Numbered from the stretch's first letter, positions 1 to 9,704 are shown. The stretch: DNA of 32,815 bases from Salinisphaera orenii subsp. halophila YIM 95161 (GCF_003732545.1 NZ_AYKF01000089.1:1-32815), one strand, 5' to 3'. Numbers and translations: made by a program. The notes: generated from the sequence alone by a model not told the origin.

Positions 1-2
1 AG

Positions 3-713
3 GCGCCGGTCGAACGGGCGATCCCGACGATCCCCCGGGAGGCGATCCGCGCGTTTCTGACCTCGCCCCGGCTGGTCACCGAAGCCGAGCTCGCCGAGGC
101 ACCCTATATCGTGTCGTTCGGCGACGAGCATCTGATCGGCGGCGAAGGCAGCCTCGTCTATGTACGCGGCGCGCCCGCGGACGGGCCGGCGGAATACAGC
201 GTCGTGCATCCGGCCGGCGACTACCGGGATCCGGAAACCGACGAGATCCTGGGCCAGCGGGCGATCCCGACCGGCGAGCTGCAGATACGCCGTTTCGGCG
301 ACATCTCCACCGCGGTCATGACGCGCAGCTATCGCGAGGCCCGGCCGGGCAACCGGCTGCTGCCGGTCGCGGGCGCGGGCATGGTGCGCGACTTCCACCC
401 GCACGCGCCCGCCGATCCGGTCACCGGCCGCATCATGTCGGTCCAGGGTGGCCTGTCCGCGATCGGCCAGTACCAGGTCGTCACGCTCAATCGGGGCCGG
501 CGCGACGGCATCGAACGCGGTCATGTGCTCGACGTCTACGCCGCGGGGCGCGAAGTCGCCGACCCGGTCGCCGGCGGCCGGGTGGAACTGCCCGAGCGAC
601 ACGCCGGCCGGCTGATGGTCTTCAAGGTCGACGCCCGCGTCAGCTTCGCCCTGATCATGAACGCGACCCGCGCCATTCACGTCGAGGACGTGGTGCGCTC
701 GCCGGCCGCGTGA
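3..713 (+). CDS. LysM-type peptidoglycan-binding protein, C-terminal part (5' end outside the window)
   Basis: The reading frame is open from base 3, so the start codon lies upstream of the window and only about 236 C-terminal residues are seen. The frame includes AIPTIPREAIRAFLTSPRLV and, further on, GQYQVVTLNRGRRDGIERGH and NATRAIHVEDVV. I recognise these as typical of the protein encoded just before dprA in Pseudomonas and relatives, which carries a LysM module near its N terminus. That LysM module would be in the missing part, so it is not seen here. The protein probably acts in the cell envelope by binding peptidoglycan; its exact job is not established. An internal ATG-like start at 111 exists, but the conserved sequence before it shows that it is not the real start. 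dprA follows after 40 bp on the same strand. Confidence 0.8.
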   Translation, partial: APVERAIPTIPREAIRAFLTSPRLVTEAELAEAPYIVSFGDEHLIGGEGSLVYVRGAPADGPAEYSVVHPAGDYRDPETDEILGQRAIPTGELQIRRFGDISTAVMTRSYREARPGNRLLPVAGAGMVRDFHPHAPADPVTGRIMSVQGGLSAIGQYQVVTLNRGRRDGIERGHVLDVYAAGREVADPVAGGRVELPERHAGRLMVFKVDARVSFALIMNATRAIHVEDVVRSPAA

Positions 714-753
714 ACCGTCGCGCCGTGCGATTGCGCCCCGAATCGGCAGCTCG

Positions 754-1869
754 ATGAGCACCCGGGACTGGCTGCGGCTGGCGACCACGCCCGGCATCGG
801 GGCAACGCTCGGTGCCCGTCTGATCGCGCACTACGGCGACCCCGCCGCCGTGCTCGCGGCCGGCGACGCCGGCTGGCGGCAGGTCGGCGTGCCGGCCCCG
901 GCACGCCGCGCGCTGGCCGAACCGGACGCCGCGCGCATCGACGAGACCGAACGCTGGCTCGCCGAGGAGGGCCGCGCGCTGATCACTGCCGATCATCCGC
1001 ACTATCCCGGCCCGCTCGCGGAACTGACGCCGGCCCCACCCTGGCTCTACGCCATCGGCGACACCGACCTGCTGCGCTACCCCGCGGTTGCCGTCGTGGG
1101 CAGCCGCAATCCCACACCCGCGGGCCTGGAACACGCCCACGCCTTCGGCCACGCCCTGGCGAGCGCCGGGCTGGTCGTGGTCTCCGGACTGGCCCGCGGC
1201 ATCGACGCCGCGGCCCACGAGGGCGCGCTGGCCGCCAACGGCATGACCATCGCCGTCTGCGGCACCGGGCTCGACCGCGTCTATCCGGCCGCTCACCGGG
1301 ATCTCGCCCAGCGGATCGCCGACCACGGGCTGCTGCTGTCCGAGTTCGCCCTCGGCACCCAGCCGGCGCGGGGGAATTTCCCGCGCCGCAACCGCGTGAT
1401 CGCGGGGCTATGCGCGGCCACTCTGGTGGTCGAGGCGGCCCGGGCCTCGGGCTCGCTGATCACCGCCCGCCTGGCCAGCCAGGCGGGCCGCGACGTCTTC
1501 GCCCTGCCCGGCTCGATCCACAACCCGCTGGCGCGGGGCTGTCATCAGCTCATTCGCGACGGCGCGAAACTGGTCGAGACGACCGACCACATCCTCGAGG
1601 ACATCGCCGGCGTGCTCGACGGCTTCCGGCGCCCCGATCCCGTTCCCGACGACGCCGCCGATACGCTCTCGAATCAGGCAGATGACGCCGGCATGTCGGA
1701 CGCCCAGAGCGCCCTGCTGGCCGCACTCGGCCACGCCCCGGCGCGCATCGACGATCTGGTCGCGCGTACGGGCTGGCCGGCGGATGCGGTATCCTCCACG
1801 CTACTCATACTCGAACTCGAAGGCCGCGTGGTCGCCGCCCCCGGCGGGGCCTACATGCGGACCGGCTGA
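754..1869 (+). CDS. dprA: DNA processing protein DprA
   Basis: DprA binds incoming single-stranded DNA in the cytoplasm and loads RecA onto it during natural transformation. The 371-residue protein has the usual gammaproteobacterial layout: a helical N-terminal region (about 1-80), then a Rossmann-like DNA-binding fold with VGSRNP (115-120), SGLARGID (144-151), FPRRNR (209-214) and the EAARASGSLITA stretch (227-238). A C-terminal winged-helix domain (about 312-368) ends the protein. The ATG at 754 sits 40 bp after the LysM-type gene and no conserved sequence is missing before it. The smg gene follows after 33 bp, so an operon is likely. All family motifs look intact. Presence of dprA alone does not prove competence, since it is also found in species not known to transform. 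Confidence 0.96.
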   Translation: MSTRDWLRLATTPGIGATLGARLIAHYGDPAAVLAAGDAGWRQVGVPAPARRALAEPDAARIDETERWLAEEGRALITADHPHYPGPLAELTPAPPWLYAIGDTDLLRYPAVAVVGSRNPTPAGLEHAHAFGHALASAGLVVVSGLARGIDAAAHEGALAANGMTIAVCGTGLDRVYPAAHRDLAQRIADHGLLLSEFALGTQPARGNFPRRNRVIAGLCAATLVVEAARASGSLITARLASQAGRDVFALPGSIHNPLARGCHQLIRDGAKLVETTDHILEDIAGVLDGFRRPDPVPDDAADTLSNQADDAGMSDAQSALLAALGHAPARIDDLVARTGWPADAVSSTLLILELEGRVVAAPGGAYMRTG

Positions 1870-1902
1870 CTCGACCGACATTCTGGCAACGGATTCGCGC
1901 GT

Positions 1903-2373
1903 ATGAACGAAAACCTGCTCGATGTCCTGCTCTATCTGTTCGAGAACTTCTCGCTCACCGAAGCCGAGCACGCGGCCAACGTCCGCGACGATCTCGGCGA
2001 TGCAGGCTTCTTCCCCGACGAGATCGACGACGCCTTCGCCTGGATACGCGCCACCCAGCCGGAGGGCCAGGCGCTGGCGCTGAGCCCGAGCGCGGACGCG
2101 ATCCGGGTCTACGCCGAGCACGAGACCCGCGTGCTCGACGCCGAGTGCCGCGGCTACATCGCGCGTCTGGAACAGTGCGGCGTCCTCTCGGCCACGGCGC
2201 GCGAGATCGTGATCGACCGGCTGATGGCGCTTGCGGAGGACGAGTCCGAGGGCGCCGAGATCGAGCAGCTCAAATGGGTGGTCATGATGGTGCTGTCCTC
2301 GGGTGGCGAGGATCAGGCCTATGCCCATATGGAATCGTTGATTCACGCCGAATCGCCCGGCGCCAGCCACTGA
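1903..2373 (+). CDS. smg: Smg family protein (DUF494)
   Basis: The 156-residue protein begins MNENLLDVLLYLFENF, the signature start of the Smg/DUF494 family, and its length matches the family. It is acidic and predicted soluble, with no membrane segment. The function of Smg is not established; it is known mainly for its conserved place between dprA and topA in beta- and gammaproteobacteria, which is also its place here. The start at 1903 lies 33 bp after the dprA stop codon. The next gene, topA, starts 137 bp downstream, so the two may be transcribed together or topA may have its own promoter in that gap, where I see only a weak TTGACG at 2414-2419 without a convincing -10 box. Confidence 0.92.
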   Translation: MNENLLDVLLYLFENFSLTEAEHAANVRDDLGDAGFFPDEIDDAFAWIRATQPEGQALALSPSADAIRVYAEHETRVLDAECRGYIARLEQCGVLSATAREIVIDRLMALAEDESEGAEIEQLKWVVMMVLSSGGEDQAYAHMESLIHAESPGASH

Positions 2374-2510
2374 ACCGCGGCCGCGGGCCGGCCCCGGCGT
2401 GCCGCGTCGTTCCTTGACGCGGCGCGCTCGCGCATGCTTCAAAGGCTGTGCTAGCCTGCGACGCGCTCTGCCTCCCGCAGCCATCCCGACTCCGACATCA
2501 GCGTGATTCG

Positions 2511-5174
2511 ATGAGCCGCAACCTCGTCATCGTGGAATCGCCGGCCAAGGCCCGGACGATTGAGAAGTATCTCGGCAAGGACTACGAAGTCCTGGCCTCG
2601 TACGGCCATGTCCGCGATCTGATCCCCAAGGAAGGCGCGGTCGACACCGAGCACGACTTCGCGATGCGCTACGACGTCATCGACCGCAACGCCAAGCAGG
2701 TCGACAAGATCGCGCGCAGCCTCAAGAAATCCGACGCGCTGCTGCTCGCGACCGACCCGGACCGCGAGGGTGAGGCCATCGCCTGGCATCTGCTCGAGCT
2801 GCTGCGCGAACGCGGCCTGCTCGAGGACAAGCACGTCGCCCGGGTGGTCTTCCACGAGATCACCAAGCGGGCCGTGGCGCACGCCGTCGAGAATCCGCGC
2901 GACATCTCCAGCGATCTGGTCAACGCCCAGCAGGCGCGCCGGGCGCTGGATTATCTGGTCGGCTTCAACCTCTCGCCGCTGTTGTGGAAGAAGGTCCAGC
3001 GCGGGCTGTCCGCCGGCCGCGTGCAGTCGCCGGCCCTGCGCCTGATCTGCGAACGCGACGCCGAGATCGAGGCCTTCGTTCCGGAGGAATACTGGAAGAT
3101 CGAGGCCAGCGTCGAGAAGGACGGCACGCCGTTCGGCGCGCGGCTGTCGCAGCTCGACGGCGAGAAGGTCGAGCAGTTCACGGTCAACAATCACGGCAGC
3201 GCCCGGGACGCGCTCGCCACGCTGACGGCTGCCTCCGGCGGTCAGCTGACCGAGGACAGCCAGGAAAGCGCCGACGCGCCCGCCCTGCGCTCGGCCGGCG
3301 GCGAACTGCGCGTGGCCAAGGTCGAGCGCAAGCAGCGCAAGCGCAATCCGGCGCCGCCGTTCATCACCTCCACGCTGCAGCAGGAAGCCGCGCGCAAGCT
3401 CGGCTTCACCGCCAAGCGCACCATGCGCACCGCCCAGAGCCTGTACGAGGGCGTACGGCTGGGCGACGGCGACGAGACCGGCCTGATCACCTACATGCGG
3501 ACCGACTCGGTCAACCTGGCCAACGACGCCGTGGCCGAGCTGCGTCAGCTGATCGCCGATCGCTACGGCGACAAGAACCTGCCGGACGCACCGCGCACGT
3601 TCCGGACCAAGTCCAAGAACGCCCAGGAGGCGCACGAGGCCATCCGGCCGACGGCGAGCGCCCGGGTGCCGGCCGAGATCAAGCAGTATCTGGCCTCGGA
3701 CCAGTTCCGGCTCTACGAGCTGATCTGGCAGCGCACGGTCGCCAGCCAGATGATGCACGCGCTGTTCGACACCGTCTCCGCCGATCTCGCCGCCGGCGAC
3801 GACGACCGGCACCTGTTCCGCGCCAGCGGCCGGACCCTGCGCGAAGCCGGCTTTCTGGCCGTCTACAAGGAAGGCAAGGACGACGACAAGGAAGACGACG
3901 ACGGCGACAAGCGCCTGCCGCCGCTCGAGGAAAACGAGCGGCTCTCGCTGGTCGAGATCGTGCCGACCCAGCACTTCACCGAGCCGCCGCCGCGCTTCAC
4001 CGAGGCCGCGCTGGTGAAAACGCTCGAGGAATACGACATCGGCCGGCCGTCGACCTATGCCTCGATCATCTCGACGCTGCAGGACCGCGAATACGTCGAG
4101 ATGGACGGCAAGGCGTTCATGCCCACGCCGCTGGGCAAGATCGTCAACAAGTTCCTGACCGACCACTTCACGCGCTACGTCGACTACGCCTTCACCGCGA
4201 ATCTCGAGGACCGGCTCGACGCCGTCTCGCGCGGCGAGGAGCAGTGGCAGCCGCTGCTGCGCGAATTCTGGGACCGCTTCTCCGACCAGATCGAGTCGAA
4301 GCAGGATCTCTCGCGCGAGGAAGTCGCCCAGGCCCGCGAGCTGGGCACCGATCCGGAATCGGGCAAGCCGGTGATCGTGCGCATCGGCCGCTTCGGACCG
4401 TTCGTGCAGATCGGCTCCAAGGACGACGAGGAAAAGCCGAAGTTCGCCGGCCTGCGAAAGGGTCAGGACATGGACAAGATCACCCTCGACGAGGCGCTGT
4501 ATCTGTTCAACCTGCCGCGCGATCTGGGCGAAACGCCCGAGGGCGAGGAGATCCAGGTCAACATCGGCCGCTTCGGCCCGTACGTGCGTTTCGGCAAGAC
4601 CTTCGCCTCGCTCAAGGAGGACGATCCCTACACGATCTCCAAGGAGCGGGCGCTGGAAGTCATCGCCGAGAAGAAGGAGGCCGACGCCAAGAAGCTGATC
4701 AAGCACTTCGAGGACGCCGGTATCAAGGTGCAGCACGGCCCGTTCGGCCCCTACATCACCGACGGCAAGAAGAACGCCAGCGTGCCCAAGGACCAGGAGC
4801 CGGCGGACCTCACCCTCGAGCAGTGCCAGGAGATCATCGCCAAGGCGCCCGAAAAGAAAAAGCGCGGCCGCAAGGGCTCGGCCAAGACCGCCGGCGCCAA
4901 GAAGAGCGCCGCCGGCGACGGCCGTACCGCCAGGGCCTCGGGTTCAAAGACCACTGCTTCGAAGACCACGAGCTCGAAGGCCAAGGGCACAAAGACCGAC
5001 GGCGCTCCGAGCAAGGCCGCGAAGTCGGGCACCGGCAAGTCCGGCGGCACGAAGACCAAGGCCACCGGTTCGACCAAGGGTGGCTCAGCTAAGACGACCC
5101 CCGCGAAATCGAAGGCGGCGGGCAAGGACGGCGATAGCGGCAAGGCCGGCGGCGGCTCGCGCCGCAAGTCGTAG
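2511..5174 (+). CDS. topA: DNA topoisomerase I (type IA)
   Basis: Relaxes negatively supercoiled DNA through a transient 5'-phosphotyrosine link. The 887-residue protein opens with a Toprim domain: E9 in VESPAKAR and the DxDxE acids D82, D84 and E86 in TDPDREGEA. The catalytic tyrosine is Y328 in TYMRTDS. I chose ATG 2511 because MSRNLVIVESPAKA is the family's normal N terminus; the frame is open further up (to 2448) but those residues are not conserved. An acidic stretch (KEGKDDDKEDDDGDK, about residues 453-467) interrupts the body. Instead of the Cys4 zinc ribbons of E. coli TopA, the C-terminal part has three repeats of the IGRFGPFV / IGRFGPYV / HGPFGPYI type, then a tail of about 110 residues rich in Lys, Ala, Ser, Thr and Gly that probably binds DNA non-specifically. 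Confidence 0.97.
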   Translation: MSRNLVIVESPAKARTIEKYLGKDYEVLASYGHVRDLIPKEGAVDTEHDFAMRYDVIDRNAKQVDKIARSLKKSDALLLATDPDREGEAIAWHLLELLRERGLLEDKHVARVVFHEITKRAVAHAVENPRDISSDLVNAQQARRALDYLVGFNLSPLLWKKVQRGLSAGRVQSPALRLICERDAEIEAFVPEEYWKIEASVEKDGTPFGARLSQLDGEKVEQFTVNNHGSARDALATLTAASGGQLTEDSQESADAPALRSAGGELRVAKVERKQRKRNPAPPFITSTLQQEAARKLGFTAKRTMRTAQSLYEGVRLGDGDETGLITYMRTDSVNLANDAVAELRQLIADRYGDKNLPDAPRTFRTKSKNAQEAHEAIRPTASARVPAEIKQYLASDQFRLYELIWQRTVASQMMHALFDTVSADLAAGDDDRHLFRASGRTLREAGFLAVYKEGKDDDKEDDDGDKRLPPLEENERLSLVEIVPTQHFTEPPPRFTEAALVKTLEEYDIGRPSTYASIISTLQDREYVEMDGKAFMPTPLGKIVNKFLTDHFTRYVDYAFTANLEDRLDAVSRGEEQWQPLLREFWDRFSDQIESKQDLSREEVAQARELGTDPESGKPVIVRIGRFGPFVQIGSKDDEEKPKFAGLRKGQDMDKITLDEALYLFNLPRDLGETPEGEEIQVNIGRFGPYVRFGKTFASLKEDDPYTISKERALEVIAEKKEADAKKLIKHFEDAGIKVQHGPFGPYITDGKKNASVPKDQEPADLTLEQCQEIIAKAPEKKKRGRKGSAKTAGAKKSAAGDGRTARASGSKTTASKTTSSKAKGTKTDGAPSKAAKSGTGKSGGTKTKATGSTKGGSAKTTPAKSKAAGKDGDSGKAGGGSRRKS

Positions 5175-5228
5175 GGCCCGGTCGCGGCCCGCGTCGACGC
5201 CGTCTCGTCCGCAGCGAACCAATCCGCC

Positions 5229-5816
5229 ATGTCACAGAGCCCTGTCGAACGCGCCTGTCGTATCAGCCCGCATCGCCTGCGCCACGCTGCGCGCGTTCTG
5301 CGCGCCGGCGGCGTGGTCGCTCACGCCACCGAAGGGGTCTGGGGCCTGGCCTGCGACGCCTTCGATCTCGACGCCGTAATGCGCATCCTCGCGCTGAAGC
5401 GACGCGACGCGGTCCGAGGCCTGATCGTGGTCGCGCACAGCGCCGACGCCCTGGCACCGTTCGTCGACCCGGATGCGCAAACGGCCTGGCAGCGCGCCCA
5501 CGCGAGCTGGCCGGGGCCGACGACCTGGCTGCTGCCGGCGCGCGACACCGCGCCGTGGTGGCTCACCGGCGCCCACGACACCATCGCGCTGCGTCAGACC
5601 GCCCATCCGGAGACCGCGGCACTTGCAGCCACACTCGGCAGTGCCCTGGTATCGACCAGCGCCAACGTCAGCGGGCGGCCGCCGGTCCGCAGCGCCCGGG
5701 GCGCGCGGGCGCTGTTCGGAGACGGCATCGATTGCGTCGCCGGCGGCGTCTGCGATCGGCCGGGCGTGCCGAGCACGATCCGGCATGCGCTCGACGACAC
5801 CACGATCCGGGGCTGA
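5229..5816 (+). CDS. tsaC: Threonylcarbamoyl-AMP synthase TsaC (YrdC/Sua5 family)
   Basis: Makes L-threonylcarbamoyladenylate from threonine, bicarbonate and ATP, the first step of the t6A modification at position 37 of ANN-decoding tRNAs. The 195-residue length fits the short YrdC-type enzyme rather than the longer Sua5. Visible family motifs are TEGVWGL (34-40), the basic KRR (57-59) and STSANVSG (142-149), all part of the nucleotide-binding cleft. The ATG at 5229 lies 54 bp after topA. The hemF start codon is only 1 bp past its stop codon, which suggests translational coupling. Its pathway partner tsaD is also in this window (minus strand, 14974-16005). A YciO-type paralogue is the alternative, but the position next to topA and hemF favours TsaC. 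Confidence 0.92.
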   Translation: MSQSPVERACRISPHRLRHAARVLRAGGVVAHATEGVWGLACDAFDLDAVMRILALKRRDAVRGLIVVAHSADALAPFVDPDAQTAWQRAHASWPGPTTWLLPARDTAPWWLTGAHDTIALRQTAHPETAALAATLGSALVSTSANVSGRPPVRSARGARALFGDGIDCVAGGVCDRPGVPSTIRHALDDTTIRG

Positions 5817-5817
5817 C

Positions 5818-6735
5818 GTGGGCACCGAGACCGCCGATACCGAAGCCGTCATCGCCTGGTTCAACACCCTGCAGGACCACATCTGCGAGCGCCTGAAGGT
5901 CTTCGAACCCGACCGGGACTTCCACGTCGACGCCTGGCAGCGGCCGGCGGGCGGCGGCGGCGACACCCGCGTGCTCGCCGATGGCGATACCTTCGAGCGC
6001 GTCGGAGTCAACTTCTCGCGCGTGACCGGTGACGACCTGCCGGCCTCGGCCTCGGCGCGTCGTCCGGAACTGGCCGGTCGCTCGTTCATCGCCAGCGGCG
6101 TGTCCGTGGTCGCCCATCCGCGCAATCCGCATGTACCGACCGCCCACGCCAACGTGCGCTTCTTCATCGCCGAAAAGGCCGGCGAGCCGCCGGTCTGGTG
6201 GTTCGGCGGCGGCTTCGACCTGACGCCCTACTATCCGGTGCGCGAGGACGCCGTGGCCTGGCACCGGGCGGCCCGAGACGCCTGCGCGCCCTTCGGCGAC
6301 GACCTGTATCCGCGCTTCAAGGCCTGGTGCGACGAATATTTCCATCTGCCGCACCGCGACGAGAACCGCGGCATCGGCGGCCTGTTTTTCGACGACTTCG
6401 ACGAGCTGGGCTTCGACGAAAGCTTCGCCTTCGTGCGCTCGGTCGGCCAGGCCTTCATCGACGCCTACACCCCGATCGTCGCGCGGCGGCGCGAGACCGA
6501 CTACGGCCAGCGCGAGCGCGACTTCCAGCTCTACCGGCGCGGGCGCTACGTCGAGTTCAACCTCGTCTACGACCGCGGCACGCTGTTCGGCCTGCAGTCG
6601 CGCGGGCGCACCGAATCCATCCTCATGTCGATGCCGCCGCTGGCGGCGTGGCAGTATGGCTTCACGCCGGAGCCGGGCAGCCCGGAGGCGGCACTCTACG
6701 ACACCTATCTGAAGCCGCAGGACTGGCTATCCTAG
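5818..6735 (+). CDS. hemF: Oxygen-dependent coproporphyrinogen III oxidase
   Basis: Oxidatively decarboxylates coproporphyrinogen III to protoporphyrinogen IX in haem synthesis, using O2. The start is taken as GTG 5818, immediately after the tsaC stop; it gives 305 residues, close to the E. coli enzyme. The frame is open much further upstream (to 5473) but that part overlaps tsaC and resembles nothing, and no ATG occurs before the conserved region. The family signature [18 protein letters not shown] is at residues 242-259, and earlier blocks such as [12 protein letters not shown] and [18 protein letters not shown] are intact. The oxyR gene begins 4 bp after the stop codon. An O2-requiring enzyme next to a peroxide sensor fits an aerobic lifestyle. 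Confidence 0.97.
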   Translation: MGTETADTEAVIAWFNTLQDHICERLKVFEPDRDFHVDAWQRPAGGGGDTRVLADGDTFERVGVNFSRVTGDDLPASASARRPELAGRSFIASGVSVVAHPRNPHVPTAHANVRFFIAEKAGEPPVWWFGGGFDLTPYYPVREDAVAWHRAARDACAPFGDDLYPRFKAWCDEYFHLPHRDENRGIGGLFFDDFDELGFDESFAFVRSVGQAFIDAYTPIVARRRETDYGQRERDFQLYRRGRYVEFNLVYDRGTLFGLQSRGRTESILMSMPPLAAWQYGFTPEPGSPEAALYDTYLKPQDWLS

Positions 6736-6739
6736 CCTC

Positions 6740-7705
6740 ATGCACATCACCCTGACCGAACTGCGCTATCTCATCGCGCTCGACAAGGAGCGCCATTTCG
6801 GACGCGCCGCGCGGCGGGCGTTCGTGAGCCAGCCCACGCTGTCGGTGGCGGTCAAGAAGCTGGAGAGCGAACTCGGCGTGACCGTGTTCGAGCGTAGCCG
6901 CGGCGAGGCCCGGGTCACCCCCATCGGCGGCCGCATCATCGAGCAGGCCTACCGGGTGCTCGGCGAGGTCAGTTCGCTCGAAGCGGTCGCCGAACAGGGC
7001 CGCGACGAACTCAAGGGCCCCCTGCGTCTGGGCGTGATCTACACCGTGGGGCCCTATCTGCTGCCGCATCTGATCCCCAGACTGCGGGAGGCGACCCCGG
7101 ACATGCCGCTGGTGATCGAGGAGAACTTCACCGGCACCCTCACCCAGCAGCTGCGCAACAACGAACTCGACGCCGTCATCGTGGCCATGCCCTACGACGT
7201 GCCGGGGCTGTCGACGTGGGCGCTCTACGACGAGAGCTTCGTCGTGGTCATGCCGCAGAACCATCCCTGGACCGCGCGCCACGAGATCGACGCCAACGAT
7301 CTGGCCGGCGAGGATCTGCTCCTGCTGGGTCCCGGCCACTGCTTCCGCGATCAGGTGCTGGATATCTGCGCCGAATGCCGGGACGCCGAACGCGACCGCC
7401 AGACCCAGGCCGGCTCGAGTCTGGAGACCATCCGCCACATGGTGGCCAGCGGGCTCGGCATCACCGTGCTGCCACGCTCGTCGATCCCGGGACTGTCCGA
7501 GGAATCGCGCCTGCTGGAGACCCGCCCCTTTGCGGGCGAATCACCCACGCGGCGCATCGCGGTGGCCTGGCGCAAGAGCTTTCCGCGGCCCCGCGCGATC
7601 ACGGCGCTCCGGGAGGCGGTCATGCGCTGCGAGCCCGGCGGCGTGCGGCTGCTGACCGATGCCACCGCGAGCAATCTTGAGGACGAGATCGCGCTCGAGG
7701 GCTGA
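6740..7705 (+). CDS. oxyR: LysR-type hydrogen peroxide sensor OxyR
   Basis: A 321-residue LysR-family regulator with an N-terminal winged helix-turn-helix (RHFGRAARRAFVSQPTLSVA, about 18-37) and a C-terminal sensing domain. The diagnostic feature is GHCFRDQVLDIC: C201 and C210 are nine residues apart, matching the redox pair C199/C208 of E. coli OxyR, which forms a disulphide on H2O2 exposure and switches on catalase and related genes. A third cysteine, C213, follows closely and is not part of the classical pair. The ATG at 6740 lies 4 bp after hemF, so both are probably cotranscribed; coupling of haem synthesis and peroxide response makes sense because catalases need haem. Which genes it controls here cannot be read from the window. 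Confidence 0.94.
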   Translation: MHITLTELRYLIALDKERHFGRAARRAFVSQPTLSVAVKKLESELGVTVFERSRGEARVTPIGGRIIEQAYRVLGEVSSLEAVAEQGRDELKGPLRLGVIYTVGPYLLPHLIPRLREATPDMPLVIEENFTGTLTQQLRNNELDAVIVAMPYDVPGLSTWALYDESFVVVMPQNHPWTARHEIDANDLAGEDLLLLGPGHCFRDQVLDICAECRDAERDRQTQAGSSLETIRHMVASGLGITVLPRSSIPGLSEESRLLETRPFAGESPTRRIAVAWRKSFPRPRAITALREAVMRCEPGGVRLLTDATASNLEDEIALEG

Positions 7706-7755
7706 ATCGGGGCCGAGGGCCGACGGCCCCGCACGCTGGGTTACACTCGGCTGCC

Positions 7756-9702
7756 GTGATCCGCAACTCCTGGATAGCCATGCGCGTGCTGTTGATCGCC
7801 GCACTCGTCGGACTCGCCGGCACCGCGGCCGCGACCACCCCGGCCCAGCGGTCGCTGTTTCTGGACACGCTGGCCGCGGCCGAGCAGGGCCGGCTCGATG
7901 AAAAGCCGGCCGCACGGCGTCAGTTGGAGAACTATCCGCTTCAAGACTATCTCACCGCGGCGGATCTGAGCTATCGCCTGCGAACCGACGCCAGCGCCGC
8001 GCTCGACCGGCGCATCGACGCCTTCGTCACCGCGCATCCCGACCTGCCACCGGCACGCGCGCTGCGCGGCCGCTGGCTGGCCAGCCTGACGCGGCGCGAG
8101 CGCTGGGACACGCTGCTGGCCGCCGTGGACACCGACGCGGACGGCACCGCCAACCGCTGCCGCGCAGTGCACGCGCGCATTGCACGCGGCGGCGAACCGG
8201 CCACCGAGGCGCTGGAACTCTGGCGCGTGGGGCACAGCCAGCCGGACGCCTGCGATCCAGTCTTCGCCTGGCTGGAGGACAGCGGCCGGCTGAGCGCGGA
8301 CGAAATCCTGTTGCGCGCGCGGCTGGCCCTGCTCGAAGGTCACTTCGGCCTGGTCCGCTATCTGGGCCGCAAGTTACCTGAGGACCGCGCCGCGCGCACC
8401 GATCGCTGGCTCGACGTCGCCCAGAACCCGGAGCGGCTCGCCAGCGCCGGCCCGCTCGACACCGATGTCGCCGTCTACGTCTTCAAGCGGCTCGCCCTGC
8501 GCGACCTCAACGCGGCCACCGATCTCTACCCTCCGCTCGTCGAACGCCTGAATCCGGACGCGGCCCAGCAGTACGAGATGAAGCGCTATCTCGCTCTGCT
8601 CTATGCGCAGAACCACGAATCCGAGGCTCTGGCCTGGTTCGCCCGGCTCGACCACGCGCGCATGGACGCCCATGAACTGGGCTGGGAGATCCGGGCGGCG
8701 ATCTACCAGCAGCGCTGGCCGTTGGTCATCGAGGCCATCCACGATCTGCCACCGGAGCTCGCCGACGAGGAGGAGTGGCGCTACTGGCAGGCCCGCGCGC
8801 TGGCCGAGACGGGCGATGACGAAGCCGCGCGGGCGCGCTACCAGGCGCTCGCCCGCGAACGCTCCTATCACGGCTATCTCGCCGCGGACGCGCTCGGCCT
8901 CGATTACAGCCTCAACGAGCGTCCGCTGGCGCCCGACACCGACGCCCTGGCGCGTCTGCGGGCACAGCCGGCGCTGGCGCGGGCCGAGGAACTGCGGGCG
9001 CTCGGCATGGATCACCAGGCCGGCCGCGAGTGGAATGTGCTCGTCGACCAGCTCGACGGCGCGGCCCTCGGCCAGGCCGCGCGCGTCGCCCACGACTGGG
9101 GCTGGCACATACGCGCGATCACGACGCTGGCCAAGGCCGACTACTGGGATGACCTGGACATCCGCTACCCGACGCCGTTCCGCGATACGGTGACCGACGC
9201 CGCCGACCGCGCCAGCATCGATCCGGCCTACGCCTACGCCATCATCCGCACCGAGTCGCTGTTCCAGCCGGCGGTGCGCTCACCGGCGGGGGCGATCGGG
9301 CTGATGCAGCTCATGCCCGGCACGGCACGTCTGGTGGCCCGCCAGAACGACGAACCCACGCCCTCGACCACGGCGCTGACCGAGCCCGCCACCAACGCGC
9401 GGCTGGGCACCCGCTATCTGCGCGACATGCTCGATCGCTGGCAGGGCAATCTGGCCCTGGCCACGGCCAGCTACAACGCCGGCCCCAACCGCATCACGCG
9501 CTGGCTGCCCGAAGAGCCGATGGATCCGGCGATCTGGATCGCCAACATCCCCTACACCGAGACCCGCAAGTACGTGCAGCGCACGATGTCGCACATGAGT
9601 GTGTTCCAGCAGCGGCTGTCGGAGTCGATCGTGCCGCTGGCCGAGCGCCTCGATCCGATCCGGCCGCGCTACGCGGACGACGACGCAGCGGGCGAGAGCT
9701 GA
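7756..9702 (+). CDS. slt: Soluble lytic murein transglycosylase (Slt70 type)
   Basis: Cleaves the MurNAc-GlcNAc bond of peptidoglycan with formation of 1,6-anhydro ends, acting in the periplasm. The N terminus has a basic start, a hydrophobic core (MRVLLIAALVGLAGT) and an AAA-type cleavage region, consistent with a Sec signal peptide. The following 440 or so residues are alpha-helical, as in the doughnut-shaped U and L domains of Slt70. The C-terminal lysozyme-like domain holds the catalytic glutamate E500 in RTESLFQPAV, then GAIGLMQLMPGTA and ATASYNAGPNR. Start: GTG 7756 gives 648 residues; ATG 7780 gives 640 with an equally good signal peptide, and I cannot decide between them. It lies 50 bp after oxyR and 2 bp before cca. 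Confidence 0.95.
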   Translation: MIRNSWIAMRVLLIAALVGLAGTAAATTPAQRSLFLDTLAAAEQGRLDEKPAARRQLENYPLQDYLTAADLSYRLRTDASAALDRRIDAFVTAHPDLPPARALRGRWLASLTRRERWDTLLAAVDTDADGTANRCRAVHARIARGGEPATEALELWRVGHSQPDACDPVFAWLEDSGRLSADEILLRARLALLEGHFGLVRYLGRKLPEDRAARTDRWLDVAQNPERLASAGPLDTDVAVYVFKRLALRDLNAATDLYPPLVERLNPDAAQQYEMKRYLALLYAQNHESEALAWFARLDHARMDAHELGWEIRAAIYQQRWPLVIEAIHDLPPELADEEEWRYWQARALAETGDDEAARARYQALARERSYHGYLAADALGLDYSLNERPLAPDTDALARLRAQPALARAEELRALGMDHQAGREWNVLVDQLDGAALGQAARVAHDWGWHIRAITTLAKADYWDDLDIRYPTPFRDTVTDAADRASIDPAYAYAIIRTESLFQPAVRSPAGAIGLMQLMPGTARLVARQNDEPTPSTTALTEPATNARLGTRYLRDMLDRWQGNLALATASYNAGPNRITRWLPEEPMDPAIWIANIPYTETRKYVQRTMSHMSVFQQRLSESIVPLAERLDPIRPRYADDDAAGES

Positions 9703-9704
9703 CC

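Noticed and set aside
2451-4736. Long open frame on the minus strand opposite topA (761 codons)
   Set aside because: It mirrors the codon pattern of a GC-rich gene; topA on the other strand is certain and the antisense protein is a low-complexity Leu/Arg/Gly/Ala string with no family features.
2984-5092. Second long plus-strand frame inside topA (702 codons)
   Set aside because: Arg/Ala-rich shadow frame of topA, typical of high GC, with no motifs.
5473-5817. N-terminal extension of hemF back to 5473
   Set aside because: It overlaps tsaC and is not conserved; GTG 5818 gives the normal HemF length.
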